Source: Hypoxylon rubiginosum
Taxonomy: Eukaryota; Ascomycota; Sordariomycetes; Xylariales; Hypoxylaceae
Assembly (NCBI GenBank): GCA_902806565.1
Contig: CADCXA010000019.1
Location: forward strand, 372,001 to 436,000
Direction: 5' to 3'
Length of the DNA: 64,000 nucleotides
Below, piece after piece: positions 10,917 to 22,204 of the stretch. The number at the start of each line of letters is the position of its first letter. Position 1 is the stretch's first letter. The notes beneath the pieces are model-generated. The model had not been told where the DNA came from. It saw nothing but the letters and a program-made list of their open reading frames with translations, and made no database searches. Position numbers and translations under genes: made by a program.

Positions 10917-12675
10917 TTATCGCACCTTGAAAAACCCACGCCATAAACCGGAGGACGTAAAGACACCTCGAGGGTCAATATCTTTTTGAATCGCGATCAA
11001 CTTCTGCTTGTTTTCTTCGCCGTATCCGGAGAAAACATCTTGCCCCTTATTCGCATAGTTGATATAGATGAATGGGTGTAATACGCCGAGACTCTCCGCA
11101 GCCTGTCTGAAGTCCCCAATGAAGTGATCCGCAAAGGAGTACGCAGCATCATCACTGGTGCTATTAGCCCAGCTGACGGACAGGAGGTTGACTGATCCAT
11201 CATTAGCACAACTATCTCTCTCTCTTCCCCCCCCAAAAAGAAGAAGAAAAAGACCAGCGTCAAGACTCACTAACGAGATGCCCTTTGACGTCGATACCGA
11301 GAGCATTGCCGCCTCTTGCCTTCATGTTCTCAATTGCCGCAGCAGGGATGGAATAGGTTATCAATTCTGGATTCACACCAGTCATATTCCCTAGTGACCG
11401 AACATTATCCTTGAATATCCGAATGGCTTGCTTGCCGAGCTCTACGGACGGGTAATGGGCTACGGAGGCAAAGATGTTCCTACTACGACGTTAGCGCTCT
11501 TTGGTGGGTGGCTGTGGCTACGAACGCTCCATGCTGCACGTACCTCGTTTGTCCTAGCGGTCCACTAAAACTTGTGCTGGCCGCTAGGCTAGTGATGCCT
11601 CCACTGAGATTACTCAAAGCCGGAATCGCGTTCATAGCGTCGAATGCCGGCGGGTTAGAGACAGGCTCGGCATACCGTTGAGTGCTGGACATGGTGTAGC
11701 GATCTTGAGCAGCGGAGTAGGCATATCGATACTCGAGCACGACGTTGGTGTCTTCGGCGTCCTCGAGGGTGAAAATCTTCTCGGCTTCTTCAAGGAATCG
11801 GTCTGTCTGATCATCCCCAAAAGTGCGAGAACCCGCATAGACAAGGCCCTGGGGAAACACTGTTACGTTGAACGACGTGACGATGCCAAAGTTATTTCCA
11901 CCGCCTCGAAGGGCATAGTACAAATCCGGGTGCTGATTTTCGGACACTGTCGCGATCGTGGCGTTTGGCAATACGATCTGCACTAGTCAGCGAAGGTGTA
12001 AGTGTGCGAAGCGGAGAGGAATCACTACCTCATACTCCAGGACGCTATCCAAGGCCCATCCGTACTTTGCTGAGAGGACCGATGTCCCGCCCCCAAGTGT
12101 GAACCCTCCCATACCAACTTGTCCGACCCTTCCCCCAACGTAGCCCAGGCCGTATGGATCAAGTGCAGCAAACACCTGACGCGTCAAGGCTCCGCCTCCT
12201 ATACGGGCAGTTGTGCGGTCGTCCGAGACGACCGTACCGTTGATTAGACCCAGATCGATCGTGACTCCACCGACCGAGACGGAATCGTCTGGATATCGTG
12301 AGTGACCACCACATTTCACCGCGAATCTGCACCAATTATCCACGAGGACCTGCACAACTTTCGAGACCTCGCTAGCAGATGCAGGCTCGACTCGACAGAC
12401 ATAAACAGTCTGTAACTGCTTTTGGTCCCAGATGGTGAAATTGGTATCAGCATCTTCGTAGTGCAACCTTCCTGGATACTCGGAGGCGAACGTCTCGCAC
12501 TGCTTCAGTTAGGCTCTGGTTTCGAGTGTTGTTAAGCTCTGAACATACTTACGGCCTGTTGGCAACTCCCCTCCTGGTAGAGACTTGGTTCATAATCCTT
12601 TGGTTGCAAAGCATTCACAGCACTCGCCGAGCTGAGCGGTAGGGCCAATAAGTAGGCGACGTGCGTAGACCACAT
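10917..12675 (-). CDS. Secreted FAD-linked oxidase, berberine-bridge-enzyme (BBE) family (5 exons)
   Basis: Exons: 12675-12553, 12499-12029, 11977-11544, 11479-11271, 11191-10917; they sum to 504 codons (503 aa), typical for the family. The first 19 residues (ending SASA) form a clear signal peptide, so secretion is expected. A PCMH-type FAD domain follows, with GGHS providing the histidine that binds FAD 8-alpha covalently, then GGGTSVLSAKYGW. In bicovalent members the latter motif continues W-A-C-D; here it reads WALDSV, so the second (cysteinyl) linkage appears absent. The C-terminal BBE domain ends INYANKG...GEENKQKL...IDPRGVF, the usual substrate-side signature. It oxidises an unknown alcohol, sugar or amine using O2. 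It is divergent from the DUF3425 regulator with a 500-bp shared promoter. Confidence 0.92.
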
Positions 12676-13175
12676 ATTGTCGATAGGAATACGAGGATGA
12701 TATTCCAGAGACTGAATGTGTCCACGAGAATTAAGAACGACCTAGTCCTTGGACTTTGGTCGGTAGTCTGCCCCTTAAATCCAGCCTTGTTGACGATTCT
12801 ATAGTGATGATTATTCCAATCATCGCTTGTTAGTAGCACCCGGCAACATTGAAGCTCGTAATGACAGGGGTCTACATTGGTACGGGGGACAGTTGCCAAT
12901 TCTAGCTGAGGAACTCATTATACGCCAATCAATGGCCCCGTGAGCTCCACGTCTAGGTTGGGGCCGAAATGTAGGGTCAGATCCACGGACTAGTGCATAT
13001 GCAACCGGATGACACTTGCATGCACGCATCCTAGACTACCCCTGCCGACCCCGTCTTTCTCACTCAAGAAGCGGTGGAGTTGGTGTTCTTATGCAGCTGT
13101 CATCAAGACACATGTCGCTCGTCTCTGATCGCAATATCTGATTTATTCCCATCGCCTTAGTGCCAGACTCGCGCC
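12676..13175. promoter_or_regulatory. Divergent promoter between BBE oxidase and DUF3425 regulator
   Basis: A 500-bp spacer between two genes transcribed away from each other. Such spacing between a regulator and an enzyme gene often reflects co-regulation. No binding site could be assigned with confidence. Confidence 0.5.
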
Positions 13176-14156
13176 ATGGATGAAGTCGTTCGCTCTTATT
13201 TCCCATTGAACACGAACCTAGCCGGAACCCGTGTGGGTGACGTGGATGACTGGTCAGGAGTGACAAATGGTCGACAGAGGAGGAGGATTCAAAACCGTCG
13301 CAATCAGCGGGCGCGCAGTGAGAAGATCTTGCATATCGACCAACGATTGGAGGATGAAGCCTCAACTAACCATTCGATAGGAGCGAAGAAGCGTGGAACA
13401 TGCGACCAGGCTGATGATGAGGACCTAACTGCTGATACGCAGCTTGTGCCAACACGGGCCGATCCGATACGGCTTCCAGGCAATGCCGACCAACTCCTTG
13501 AGATGCATGGACCCGAAGCCACCAAAGCCGTCATACGCGCTATAAATCTCGTGAATGTTCTCGATGCCAATTCGGAACGTAATCGGCTAGTCCTGCAGCG
13601 GTTTGAAGAATTTGCATCCCGCAGCTATGCGATCCGTGTACCGGAGCTTAGCCTCCTTCCAAGCTTGTCCCAGTACAACTTTATCAGAGCATTACTGGCG
13701 AATGTCGATGTCTTGGGCCTCTCAGATGAGGAAATGAGCGATGATGCTCTATCGCCATTCAACTCGGTCGCTGGTCCCGCCCGTGCCAATTCCAGCAGGG
13801 CAAGACTGTCAGAGCTCCCCGCCGGACTTCGACCAACCGAAGTACAACGCACGGTTCTTCACCATCCGTGGATTGACCTGCTTCCCGTGCCGGCGATGCG
13901 CGATAACATATTGCGCCGAGACCTTGACGAGTTTGACGAGTGCGAGCTGTGCCACTCCATGCGCGGGCTTACTCCGGACCACAACACCGGCGTGCTCGTC
14001 TGGCGCGACCCTTGGGACCCGACGGGCTGGGAGGTCACCGAGGAGTTTGCCAAGTCTTGGGGCTGGGCCATTGCGGGTTGTTGGGATTTGCTGCGGTCCA
14101 CGAACAACTGGCGTGCGCGGCGGGGCGAGAAACCCCTATTTCACTTACCATTTTGA
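13176..14156 (+). CDS. DUF3425 family bZIP-like transcriptional regulator
   Basis: Single-exon, 326-aa protein. A basic region RRRIQNRRNQRAR near residues 35-47 matches the bZIP DNA-contact pattern (N-x-x-x-Q-R-x-R type). The following leucine zipper is short or degenerate, as usual for this fungal class. The C-terminal half carries the DUF3425 hallmarks: LSLLPSLSQYNFIRALLANVDVLG, then LRPTEVQRTVLHHPWIDLLP (the invariant HPWID motif), and the final WDPTGWEVTEEFAKSWGW block. It is probably a nuclear regulator. Its divergent position next to the BBE oxidase and near two AKRs and an SDR makes it a candidate local regulator. Start is the first ATG with good context. High confidence in family, inference for targets. 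Confidence 0.88.
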   Translation: MDEVVRSYFPLNTNLAGTRVGDVDDWSGVTNGRQRRRIQNRRNQRARSEKILHIDQRLEDEASTNHSIGAKKRGTCDQADDEDLTADTQLVPTRADPIRLPGNADQLLEMHGPEATKAVIRAINLVNVLDANSERNRLVLQRFEEFASRSYAIRVPELSLLPSLSQYNFIRALLANVDVLGLSDEEMSDDALSPFNSVAGPARANSSRARLSELPAGLRPTEVQRTVLHHPWIDLLPVPAMRDNILRRDLDEFDECELCHSMRGLTPDHNTGVLVWRDPWDPTGWEVTEEFAKSWGWAIAGCWDLLRSTNNWRARRGEKPLFHLPF

Positions 14157-14830
14157 ATCCTCTTGCTTGCGACCCTGAGAACACGTGGCTGCAGAAGAAC
14201 TTAGGCTCAAGTGCACGTTTCCTCGGGTTACATAGCACCGAAAAAATATTAAGAAACATTTGAAGCTGAATCACTGCGACTCTTAAAATGACTTCATTAG
14301 TATATCTGCCTGATTGTCGTCAATTAAGGCGGCGATTGATTCGAAGGAGTTCCTATTTTAGGGGTTGTTCTCCTCCTGGGTAGCAAAACTCCGAAAATTG
14401 ATGACATAATCTAGAGTTATAGAAGGTGCACGCTGTAACTCACTTAATTATAGCAGGGCTCGGCACTAAGCTCCCTGTATTTGTAGGGCATTTATAGGCC
14501 ATTACAAAGCCGTTGTTAAGCCACGGTTAACGTCATCTGTGACATCCAGCACTTAGTCCCCTGTATTATAGGGCATAAGATAGGGCATATAGAATATTAT
14601 GTCATCGATTTTTTTTTGAGTTTTGACCAATTTGGCGGTTTTACCAACCAACATTTCTTACCCCTCCCCCTTTCCCCCCCCTTTTTCCTGGAGCTTAGAA
14701 TAAAAAGAATTTACGTAGCGACAATCTAAGACTTAGGTATACGAGAAGGCCACGCAAACTTATTTAAATTATATCATTTAACAAGTTAAATGTTATCGTA
14801 TGTTTATTTAAATACGGAATTTTCAACTGT
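14157..14830. other. Intergenic with imperfect duplicated segment
   Basis: No gene seen. Two imperfect copies of a roughly 37-bp unit containing CCCTGTAT...TAGGGCAT lie at 14462-14498 and 14548-14585. Further right are a T8 run, pyrimidine-rich runs (about 14660-14690) and AT-rich DNA. Confidence 0.55.
14462..14585. repeat. Imperfect direct repeat, two copies of about 37 bp
   Basis: The copies at 14462-14498 and 14548-14585 share roughly four of five bases by eye. Each holds a small inverted repeat (CCCT...AGGG). Terminal repeats of a full mobile element were not found. Confidence 0.55.
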
Positions 14831-16816
14831 TTAATTGTATAATCTACTACCCGCCGCGACGCTTCGAAGCACCCCAGCCTCTTCGAGGTCGCTGACTAAG
14901 CTGGCTAGCATGTAATCGCAACCACGGGCCATCCTCAGAGCCATAGTGACGGGCAAGTACTCGGTCTGCATCGTGACGGTGCTGTTGTACGGGATCTCTC
15001 CAATCGGGACGACCACCTCCGGAGCGCCAGCAATGATCGGGATGTTGGAGTCCGTGAAACCCAGAGGCGGCCCGGTGGGGGCCTCGAGGTAGGCGTTTCG
15101 GTACGAAGGTTCGCCGGTAGACCAAGCCCAGACGTAGAGACTCTCCGAGCAGGACTCGGTGTCGTGCCGCCCGAAGCCATCCGTCTCCCACCAGTTCTGG
15201 AAGATGCTGATGTTGCGCAACGCCTGGGCGTAGACTTCGTCGGTTGCGTGGACCTGGCCCCATTGCCATCGCGACAGCGGGCCCGGGTTGACGAATGGCT
15301 GACGGCCACCATGGCGTGCAGCATAGTCGGCAAAGAAGGGCTTGGCTAAAAGAGCCCATTGGTCGTGGGTGATGTAGACGCCATAGGTTTCGTACAACAT
15401 GTCGCCGAGGCTCGCCGGAGCGTCCCCGTGGGTCTTCTCCCACTGAGTCGTAAAGTTGGCCGGAGTGGAGGTCACCTGCAGGAAATCTTCGAGCTTCGCC
15501 ACCCAGTCGTCTACTACCGCCCTCGCCGCCGCGCTCATAACATTGCCCGATACGGCGCTGTGGATGATTTTCGGGTAGGATGTGTAGTTGGATTTCATGT
15601 CCGGGTACCACGACTGCGTGGCCTTGGCCCACAGGCTTCCGCTTCGGGCGAAGATGCCGGCGCTGTCCGAGACGGGGCTCAGAGGGATCACACCGTCCAT
15701 AGAGATAGCGCCGGTCGAGGGTCGGCCGCCGAAGACACCTTGCACCCCCGCGGGTCCACGCATCGATCCTCCCGTGTCGCTCCCTACAGCCAAGTCGAGC
15801 CACTCGTATGCGGCGATACCAGCACCGGATCCGGTAGACGAGCCGCTGGGATTTTGATATCCATCTCCCCTCGGGTTGAAGGGCGCGTGGAAGTCAACCC
15901 AGTCTGCCGTCGGCTTGTCGCCATTGGCAAATTGGACCGTTCCCATCTTGCCGACCAGGACGGCCCCGAGGTCAATTAAGCGCTGGATCGACGGACACGT
16001 GGCGTTCCGGGCCCCGTAAAGATAGTAGTAGGCGCGGTTGCCGCCGCTAGTGCCGACCCCCTTAACGTGATAGATGTCTTTAACGCCGAAACGGAGACCG
16101 GCCAGCGGCTGTTCCTCGCTAGGTGTGTAGTACAGCCTCGACGGCACCGCGATGCTCTTGGTCATGACATTCTCAGTCACCGCCGGAAGAGACGTGTAGC
16201 CGCCCTTCTCGTCACTGACGACCCCCTGAATGAAGGCCAGATAGTCGTCACCGTAAAGTCGGTGGACTTTGAAGACGTTTCCGGTGGCAGAGGACACGAA
16301 ATAGGGGCCCTTGGGCAGATCTGCGCTGATTGGCCCCATCAGCACGCGTGTGTTGCCGATGGTCTTAAGGTCTCCGGATACGTCTTCGGAAGTGATCAAT
16401 AAAGACGTGCCCAGGTTAGAAAAGGCGCCTTCCAAATCGGACCCGTTAAGCATCAAGGAGCTCGTTGTAGCGGAGCGGAGGTATATAGTCTTCAAGAAGG
16501 CAGGCTGGAACACGTCGTCCTCCTTGTCGTACTGCGCCGTGATATCTAGCAGGTCGAGTCCCTGGAGTTCAGTGCCGGGCGTGTCAATGATGGTGATGGG
16601 GAATAGGTCTATGCCAGGAACCATTCCGGCTTGGCCGATGGCATCTCTCGTCTCATTTGTGCCCAACTGGCCAACCGAAACTCCGCCGACGTAGTACGGG
16701 ATTCCATCGAGCGACACGACCGATCCACTGTCAACCAGGTCGGCTTTGGCGGGGTCGGCAGCTGCCAGAAAGAGTAAAACTGAGGGCAGCATTGCCCTCA
16801 GCGTAGTTGGTAGCAT
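14831..16816 (-). CDS. Secreted amidase-signature family hydrolase
   Basis: Single-exon protein of 661 aa starting at the in-frame ATG at 16816; upstream in-frame sequence contains only a GTG. The first about 25 residues ([10 protein letters not shown]) are a signal peptide. The N-terminal third is an extension found in fungal amidases of this type. The amidase-signature core follows, with the Ser-cisSer-Lys triad readable as about Lys246 (FGVKDIY), Ser327 (GSSTGSG) and Ser351 (DTGGSMR). The C-terminal [16 protein letters not shown] block is the usual product-side segment. It should hydrolyse amide or ester bonds outside the cell or in the secretory pathway. Length is above the 450-600 aa norm because of the N-terminal extension. 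Neighbours are redox enzymes. Substrate unknown. Confidence 0.9.
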   Translation of the reverse strand: MLPTTLRAMLPSVLLFLAAADPAKADLVDSGSVVSLDGIPYYVGGVSVGQLGTNETRDAIGQAGMVPGIDLFPITIIDTPGTELQGLDLLDITAQYDKEDDVFQPAFLKTIYLRSATTSSLMLNGSDLEGAFSNLGTSLLITSEDVSGDLKTIGNTRVLMGPISADLPKGPYFVSSATGNVFKVHRLYGDDYLAFIQGVVSDEKGGYTSLPAVTENVMTKSIAVPSRLYYTPSEEQPLAGLRFGVKDIYHVKGVGTSGGNRAYYYLYGARNATCPSIQRLIDLGAVLVGKMGTVQFANGDKPTADWVDFHAPFNPRGDGYQNPSGSSTGSGAGIAAYEWLDLAVGSDTGGSMRGPAGVQGVFGGRPSTGAISMDGVIPLSPVSDSAGIFARSGSLWAKATQSWYPDMKSNYTSYPKIIHSAVSGNVMSAAARAVVDDWVAKLEDFLQVTSTPANFTTQWEKTHGDAPASLGDMLYETYGVYITHDQWALLAKPFFADYAARHGGRQPFVNPGPLSRWQWGQVHATDEVYAQALRNISIFQNWWETDGFGRHDTESCSESLYVWAWSTGEPSYRNAYLEAPTGPPLGFTDSNIPIIAGAPEVVVPIGEIPYNSTVTMQTEYLPVTMALRMARGCDYMLASLVSDLEEAGVLRSVAAGSRLYN

Positions 16817-19622
16817 GGCGGGCGAGACAGTTGTATCGTGGTCAAACACATGCGAGTAGAGCCTGGCAGTACTCCTGATTCTATCGGATCATGGGCTGCT
16901 TTAGTAGTCGTTGATGGCTGTTATCCCATCGCCTTGTTGAAATATTCTCACTTCCCGCTCGGCTAAATCCTGAGGCGTAAACCGGCCAGGCGGGCTCGTT
17001 ACACACATAACGAATCTAAGCCAATAACACATGCCGCCAAAATAAGTAATCGGATGAGGCCGGAACAACCCATATCCGCGAAACATGTGCTCCGTCCGCG
17101 CTTATAGTACTGTAGTGTGGGAATGGGGCGGGTAGCCGGGCCTAGACAGACGGACCGATCTAAATCGGCCTGTACGGGGTGCAGGTGCACGGCACGGCAC
17201 GAAATAATGATTTACCCCTATAGTACCTGGTATGCATGGAGGATCCTAACAATTCATCTCCACTTCTGCTCATCTCATCTCCGTAATGACCCTACGCACA
17301 GAGGAATCCATGATGGACTGGCAAGGGTATATCCAGAATATCAAATTGTTCGGACTGCTGATGCTAGAGATCTCCGCGGGCTTCTTCGTGATACCGCTGC
17401 AACGATGGATGACACCTGGATGCCGATTGCACATCGCAGTCTCGTGGCCCCCACGAGACTTGTCACTCTTAGTGAATTGGAGCTATAGGTATCAGCTCGA
17501 CTCCTTTCCGGCAGTGGTTCTTGCTGCCCACGAGCATTCCCGGCAACCGACCTTGCGGCTCTAGCATGAGTCGGATTGACCCCCGGCGCATACGGCGTTA
17601 CCACCCTCCGCATGAGCATCAGACCCACAGATAGCGGAGTGAGTAATCTTAATGTTGACATCGATCTCTTCCTATATCCTAGGCTCAAAAGATTGTCATC
17701 TCATATTTCCGACAGTATTCTTGCCATAATATAATTTTGCCTCAGAAGTGCAGCTGATCGCCACGGCTGAAGGTATATGATTTTAAAGCATATGATTAAG
17801 AATGGATAATACAGCACTAAAGATGAACCCTTGACATTGTACGCTAGAAAGAGTGCTGTGGTATAGGTAGTAACTCTGGCACGGCTATATTAACGATAAA
17901 AGGCAATAGACGTGATTGGTGGCTTAAGAAGTGGTGCCAGGACAAGGGTAGGGACGGAATCTATAAATTGTCTTCTCTGACTGAATTAGTAATCCCTTAG
18001 ACAAGACAAGCACGCCAATTCTATAACAGGGACGACCAGAGTGGCTATGTATAGCATCTGTTTTGCTGCCAACGAATTATCTCAGCGTGGGGGTAGGAAC
18101 TCTCCTCCTCCCAAATCACCGTCAGTCCATATACGTGCCTTATCCCACGGGGACTAGACTAAGGTAGGGTTATCTTGACCCGGTAGTTTCATGCCTTAGC
18201 GTCTCAATGGATATCACGGGTTATATATGCTATACTACAACGTCTCACTGATAAGTGGGGTGCCTCACCTTTTTGTGCGAATGAAATGTTCAATCGCTTC
18301 TCTATCAAGTTTCTCTTTGCTATAGGATCACAATTCCGTCGCGAGTCACTCGATAAACTCCACGAATGCCACCAGCATGAGTGACCTTAAAATAACCAAG
18401 CGAAATAGAAGCCCTCATAGGAGGATGATCTGAAAAAGAGGAAACATATGTCTCCAGCTGACTGCGTCCCGAGATGACTTGGTAGTAACGATACGGAGGT
18501 AGAAAAATGGCCGAGATCAACCCTCTCAGTTCAGCCGAAGTGTATAAGAACCTCGAACAAATGAGCAGGTTTTTAGCGAGAAATTATTCCACTTCTAAGA
18601 AGATTTCATTCTCTGTTAGCTTTAGTATTTGGCATGATTCGGATGGAAGTGTCCGTGTGGGCGAATAGGGGTGAAGGGGGTTCCATTGCGAAGGCCTTGG
18701 AGGCGTTGGGGTCACCAGGATCGGAACGAGTCCCACGCCCTTTTAATCTCTACTATAATGAGCTATACCGATGTCCTCCTCGGAGAATTAGGGATTAGTA
18801 ACCGTCGGGTACGTTTCACTTGGTCCTGGTTGGTTGAAGCAATTGGATAAAGTGTTTCGTTGACCGGCCGGGTTATAGCCCCAGTCATTCGTAAAGACCT
18901 ATAAGAACTAACGTGTCAAAAATAGACCTATTATAGTGACCATAATGTCACATGCTAAAGTTCTTACGGTCGTATAGGGCTGCATTATTTTAACAGGGGA
19001 CTCCTCGAGATCAACAGATGAGCAGACAACACGTAGGTGTCTAGAGGGTAGATCGAAAAGAATTTTATTTTCGTATTTGACTGACTTCCGCTTTCTGTAT
19101 ACGAGTTGAACCATGTATTGGCCCATTTATGCGTCACTGTGAAGCTGGTAGCTCTTCGGTAGCATATTTCGGTAGTTACAACATCACCACGATCAACCAA
19201 CATACTCAGACAATGGTGCAATCGACATTGGCCATGCATCTGATTCGAACCACGCAATGCCAGTCTCACACAACAGCCTCCAACTTACTCATTGGCCTTA
19301 GTATGCACCTTCCTAGGAGGTAGGTAGACTGCCATTTATCTGTGAGTTAGGGTGAAAACGTCCAAACTGATTTTCATTTATCTAATAATTCAAGTGATTC
19401 GTAGAAGAATTTAACATTGGAGATTTATAGGAAGGAATAAATGGACTGGTTCCTCTCCACTTAACAATCGACACACATTCAAGGGAAATATACAAAATAC
19501 TAGAGCCCCAGTTTCAACACTGATAGCACCGATTCTAGGTTACAAGTCGTTTGCCGGAAATTTCATCAAGCGAATGGTTTGTGGAATCAGTGGGCATCAG
19601 TAAAGCTGGGCAAGACGCTCTG
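16817..19622. other. Intergenic, 2.8 kb; one unexplained minus-strand open frame
   Basis: No gene could be assigned with confidence. An open stretch on the minus strand (about 18320-18580) has protein-like composition but no start or homology I recognise. The remainder is mixed AT/GC DNA with many stops. Confidence 0.5.
18320..18580 (-). pseudogene. Possible gene remnant or unrecognised C-terminal exon
   Basis: An open frame of about 85 codons ends at 18320. Its C-terminal part has a balanced composition with aromatic residues and repeated hydrophobic spacing (for example SAIFLPPYRYYQ and SISLGYFKV). It lacks an ATG at its left limit, and the sequence upstream in all three frames is closed by stops, so it could be a last exon or a relic. 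I do not recognise the family. It lies on the same strand as, and downstream of, the CorA-like gene. Low confidence. Confidence 0.25.
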
Positions 19623-21263
19623 TTACATAAGAGGCACATTTTCGTCCGAGGCATCTGTTTGTCTCTTCCCGCGACATGAAGCGAAGTAGTACCACGTCCC
19701 TAGCGTTAAGGCGGTGGCCACCACGGTCACCAGGATATAGATCCAGAAATAGCTCGAAACAATAGTACTCCCGTCGTCTGTCGGGATCCAGTTGAAAAAT
19801 TGCATGGAAAAAATGCTCTAAAGAGAATATTGTCAGCATAGACTGTAATTAAACAACTCCATTGAACCCAGCACCGTGAAGACAGAAAAGGGGCTATGTT
19901 TGGGACGACATACGGCGAAAAAGGTGCCTGGGAGAAACACCATCGTCACTATGGCAATAGACCGCATATGCCGCGAGTCTCGCCCCGTGGCTATCGCAAT
20001 CTCGACGTTTGTAGCTCCATGAGACTATATTCTACGTTAGTACTTGAGCAATTGAGAGTGGAACGTTGGGGTTGACCGAACCCATTGCGTAGCCATCGCC
20101 ATTCCATCGATTCGCATAGTGCATTCTCGAATCTTTTCTTCATACTCTTCTATAATGGCCTGGAGCCTGTCGTTGACCTTGGCTCCAATTCTCCTCATCT
20201 CGAGCTCGCGCCACTCGCCACCCTCGTCTCTACGATCATCTAACGCAACAGCACTATCGCGGGCTAATTGATGCTTCAATTCGCGCGTTCCGGGGGGCGC
20301 TAATTCCGATGGCAAGGGTTCTATTGGCTTGCCGTCGTTTGCGAACTGGCCGCTGTTCTTACCCACGGGGAAGTCTTTGGCTGGCCTGAAGAGTGTATCT
20401 CTACCTAGTTCTTCTGTATGACTTACCATCTTAGACAGCTGTATGCTCCAAGTAACTAGACCATTCTTTAGATACGTCGTATCAAGCCACTGTGATCTCT
20501 TATCCCTGTTCCGACTCTCGCTATCGGATCCGAACATTTGCTGGTCGATAGAGGGCTGGTAGTCCAATTCCAATATTTTCGCCTCGAGGTCATCCATGTA
20601 CTTTTCAACGATATCGATATGGCGGTCTCTCTCAAGCTCTGCAAATATCCCCGGAAGGAGCAGAGGGTAACTTGCCTCTACCCCCGAATAGCAGAGCCGT
20701 GTTATGACATCTTCTTCGACGTATAATGGGCACCCGAATAGTATAGCGTATGTCCGTCCCGAGTGCGGGAAATGTGTAACTGTCAAAGCGAGATCCATCT
20801 CCCAAGCGTTTGTCGACCGACAATTATACACTATGATTTTTTCACATAAGCTTTGGTACATATTCGTACACCTTATACAGGCTAGCATTGACGCACCGTA
20901 GGCAAGGTAGGTTCTCCCGTCCGATAGCTCGATCCGGAGCTCAGCCCTAGAGAAAATAGGGACATCAGACCGATTTATAACTCGAGCTATAGATCCATGT
21001 AGACAGAATTTGATCGATATTGATCTAAATGTATCGAGCGAGAATGGCAAAGTTCTAGCGCTGCGCCGGCCATTTGGGCTCGGTAGCAGTCCCCTTTCCG
21101 CGTTCGGCGCTCCGCCTACTTTGGCAGGAAAGGTGACAGCTCTCTCTGGCTTGGCGAGGGATGTTTTTTCGTTGTCCGTTGGGTTGCTGCTATCTTGCAT
21201 CACGGGCAAAACCTGCTCGCCTGTCCTCCTTGCGAGTCTATAGCCAAAATTAGTATTCTCCAT
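19623..21263 (-). CDS. CorA-fold two-transmembrane protein, fungal-specific (3 exons)
   Basis: Exons 21263-20082, 20024-19914 and 19817-19623 sum to 496 codons (495 aa). Intron 1 has an unusual GTTCGG donor but a perfect TACTAAC branch site. The last about 80 residues form the CorA-like module: an Arg/Asp-rich helix, then a first membrane helix (about 416-437, around IAIVTMVFLPGTFFASIFS), a short loop MQFFNW and a second helix (about 455-476, FWIYILVTVVATALTLGTW). The GMN selectivity signature of true CorA/Mrs2 magnesium channels is absent, so transport is doubtful. The preceding region (about 290-394) is charged and probably a coiled helical stalk. The N-terminal 280 residues have no family I recognise. 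It sits beside a decayed gene and two kinases on the same strand. Confidence 0.78.
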
Positions 21264-21368
21264 AACTTATTGATATCGATGCCTACATCAACACAAGCCC
21301 TGATTCTTCGCTGTTCGGCGATGGGAGTTCCTAATTCAATCAGAATAAGAGTATAGGGGCTACTAGGA

Positions 21369-22204
21369 TTATTCGACATATACAGTTCTCATCCAGTGCT
21401 CCCAATGATCGGCCGTCTCAAGAAAATCCACACGAGGCTCCTGTGGTTAGGCGTTAGTACATTACCTTTGAGGTTGAGGATTGGCTAGTACTCAAACTTA
21501 CCCTACAGGATCCCTCCAATCTCACTACTCTCGTCTTCTTCGGTTCGTATTTGAAGACATTTTTCAGGTCCTTATCACTTATACCGATCTTCTCCCTTGG
21601 CCAGTCCATCGCATATCTCTTGGTTCCCTTTAATTTCGAGAACCAATGTTAGTCCTGCTTCGTTTTTAGTCTGCACGCAAATGAGAACAAATTTATAAGG
21701 ACGTTGGTGTGAACACAAGTGCGGCTGTCTCGGCCATAATAAGCGGTATGTTTGTAGTATGTTACCTCGTAGGCTACCTGCAGCCGACTCAGCCACTTGC
21801 ATCCATCGGCTCGTAGCAATAAAATTTGCCGATCGTATTCCGCCTTTCTGATGTTTTAAGAACCGCCCTAGGTTAGGGAGTTTTTAATTCTAACCTTTCA
21901 ATCTAATATTATGGCCACACCCAAGGAATCATGATCATTCAGGTAGCAGGATGCTCTTTCGTCCACGTGTAGCCTGGAATTGCACATAGGTGGTTCGCGC
22001 ACCATCGCCGATTCGATACAATGGTATTTCACTACAGCTGACCACCATGTGTCACACCCAGGGTGGCTTGGCCATGAAATATCCCCGTTTTCATCGACCA
22101 CTTAAAAAAGCCCATTAGGCAGCCTGCATGGCGCTCCTGTAGGCGTTTTGGATGGCTTCCTTTGCGATGGGAATTTTTTCTTTCACCGAACGCCCCTTTT
22201 CCAT
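21369..22204 (-). pseudogene. Decayed multi-exon gene of unknown family
   Basis: Several segments look strongly coding but cannot be joined. The 5' segment (from an ATG at 22204) runs into TAA at about 22117. The next (about 22101-21898, containing GCDTWWSAVVKYHC and SRLHVDER) is in a shifted frame and ends in TGA just before a plausible donor. A third (about 21846-21690) contains AEYDRQILLLRADGCKW. The last two join cleanly across intron 21441-21501: RYAMDWPREKIG...GSCR, then EPRVDFLETADHWEHW and a stop at 21369. Two frame breaks close together near 22101-22117 and the in-frame TGA indicate loss of function. A correct alternative exon model I did not find is possible. The family is unknown to me. 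It lies 105 bp from the start of the CorA-like gene. Confidence 0.55.

Noticed and set aside
14847..15979. Alternative frames inside the amidase (up to 318 codons)
   Set aside because: High GC and codon bias keep other frames open; the amidase frame carries all the catalytic motifs.
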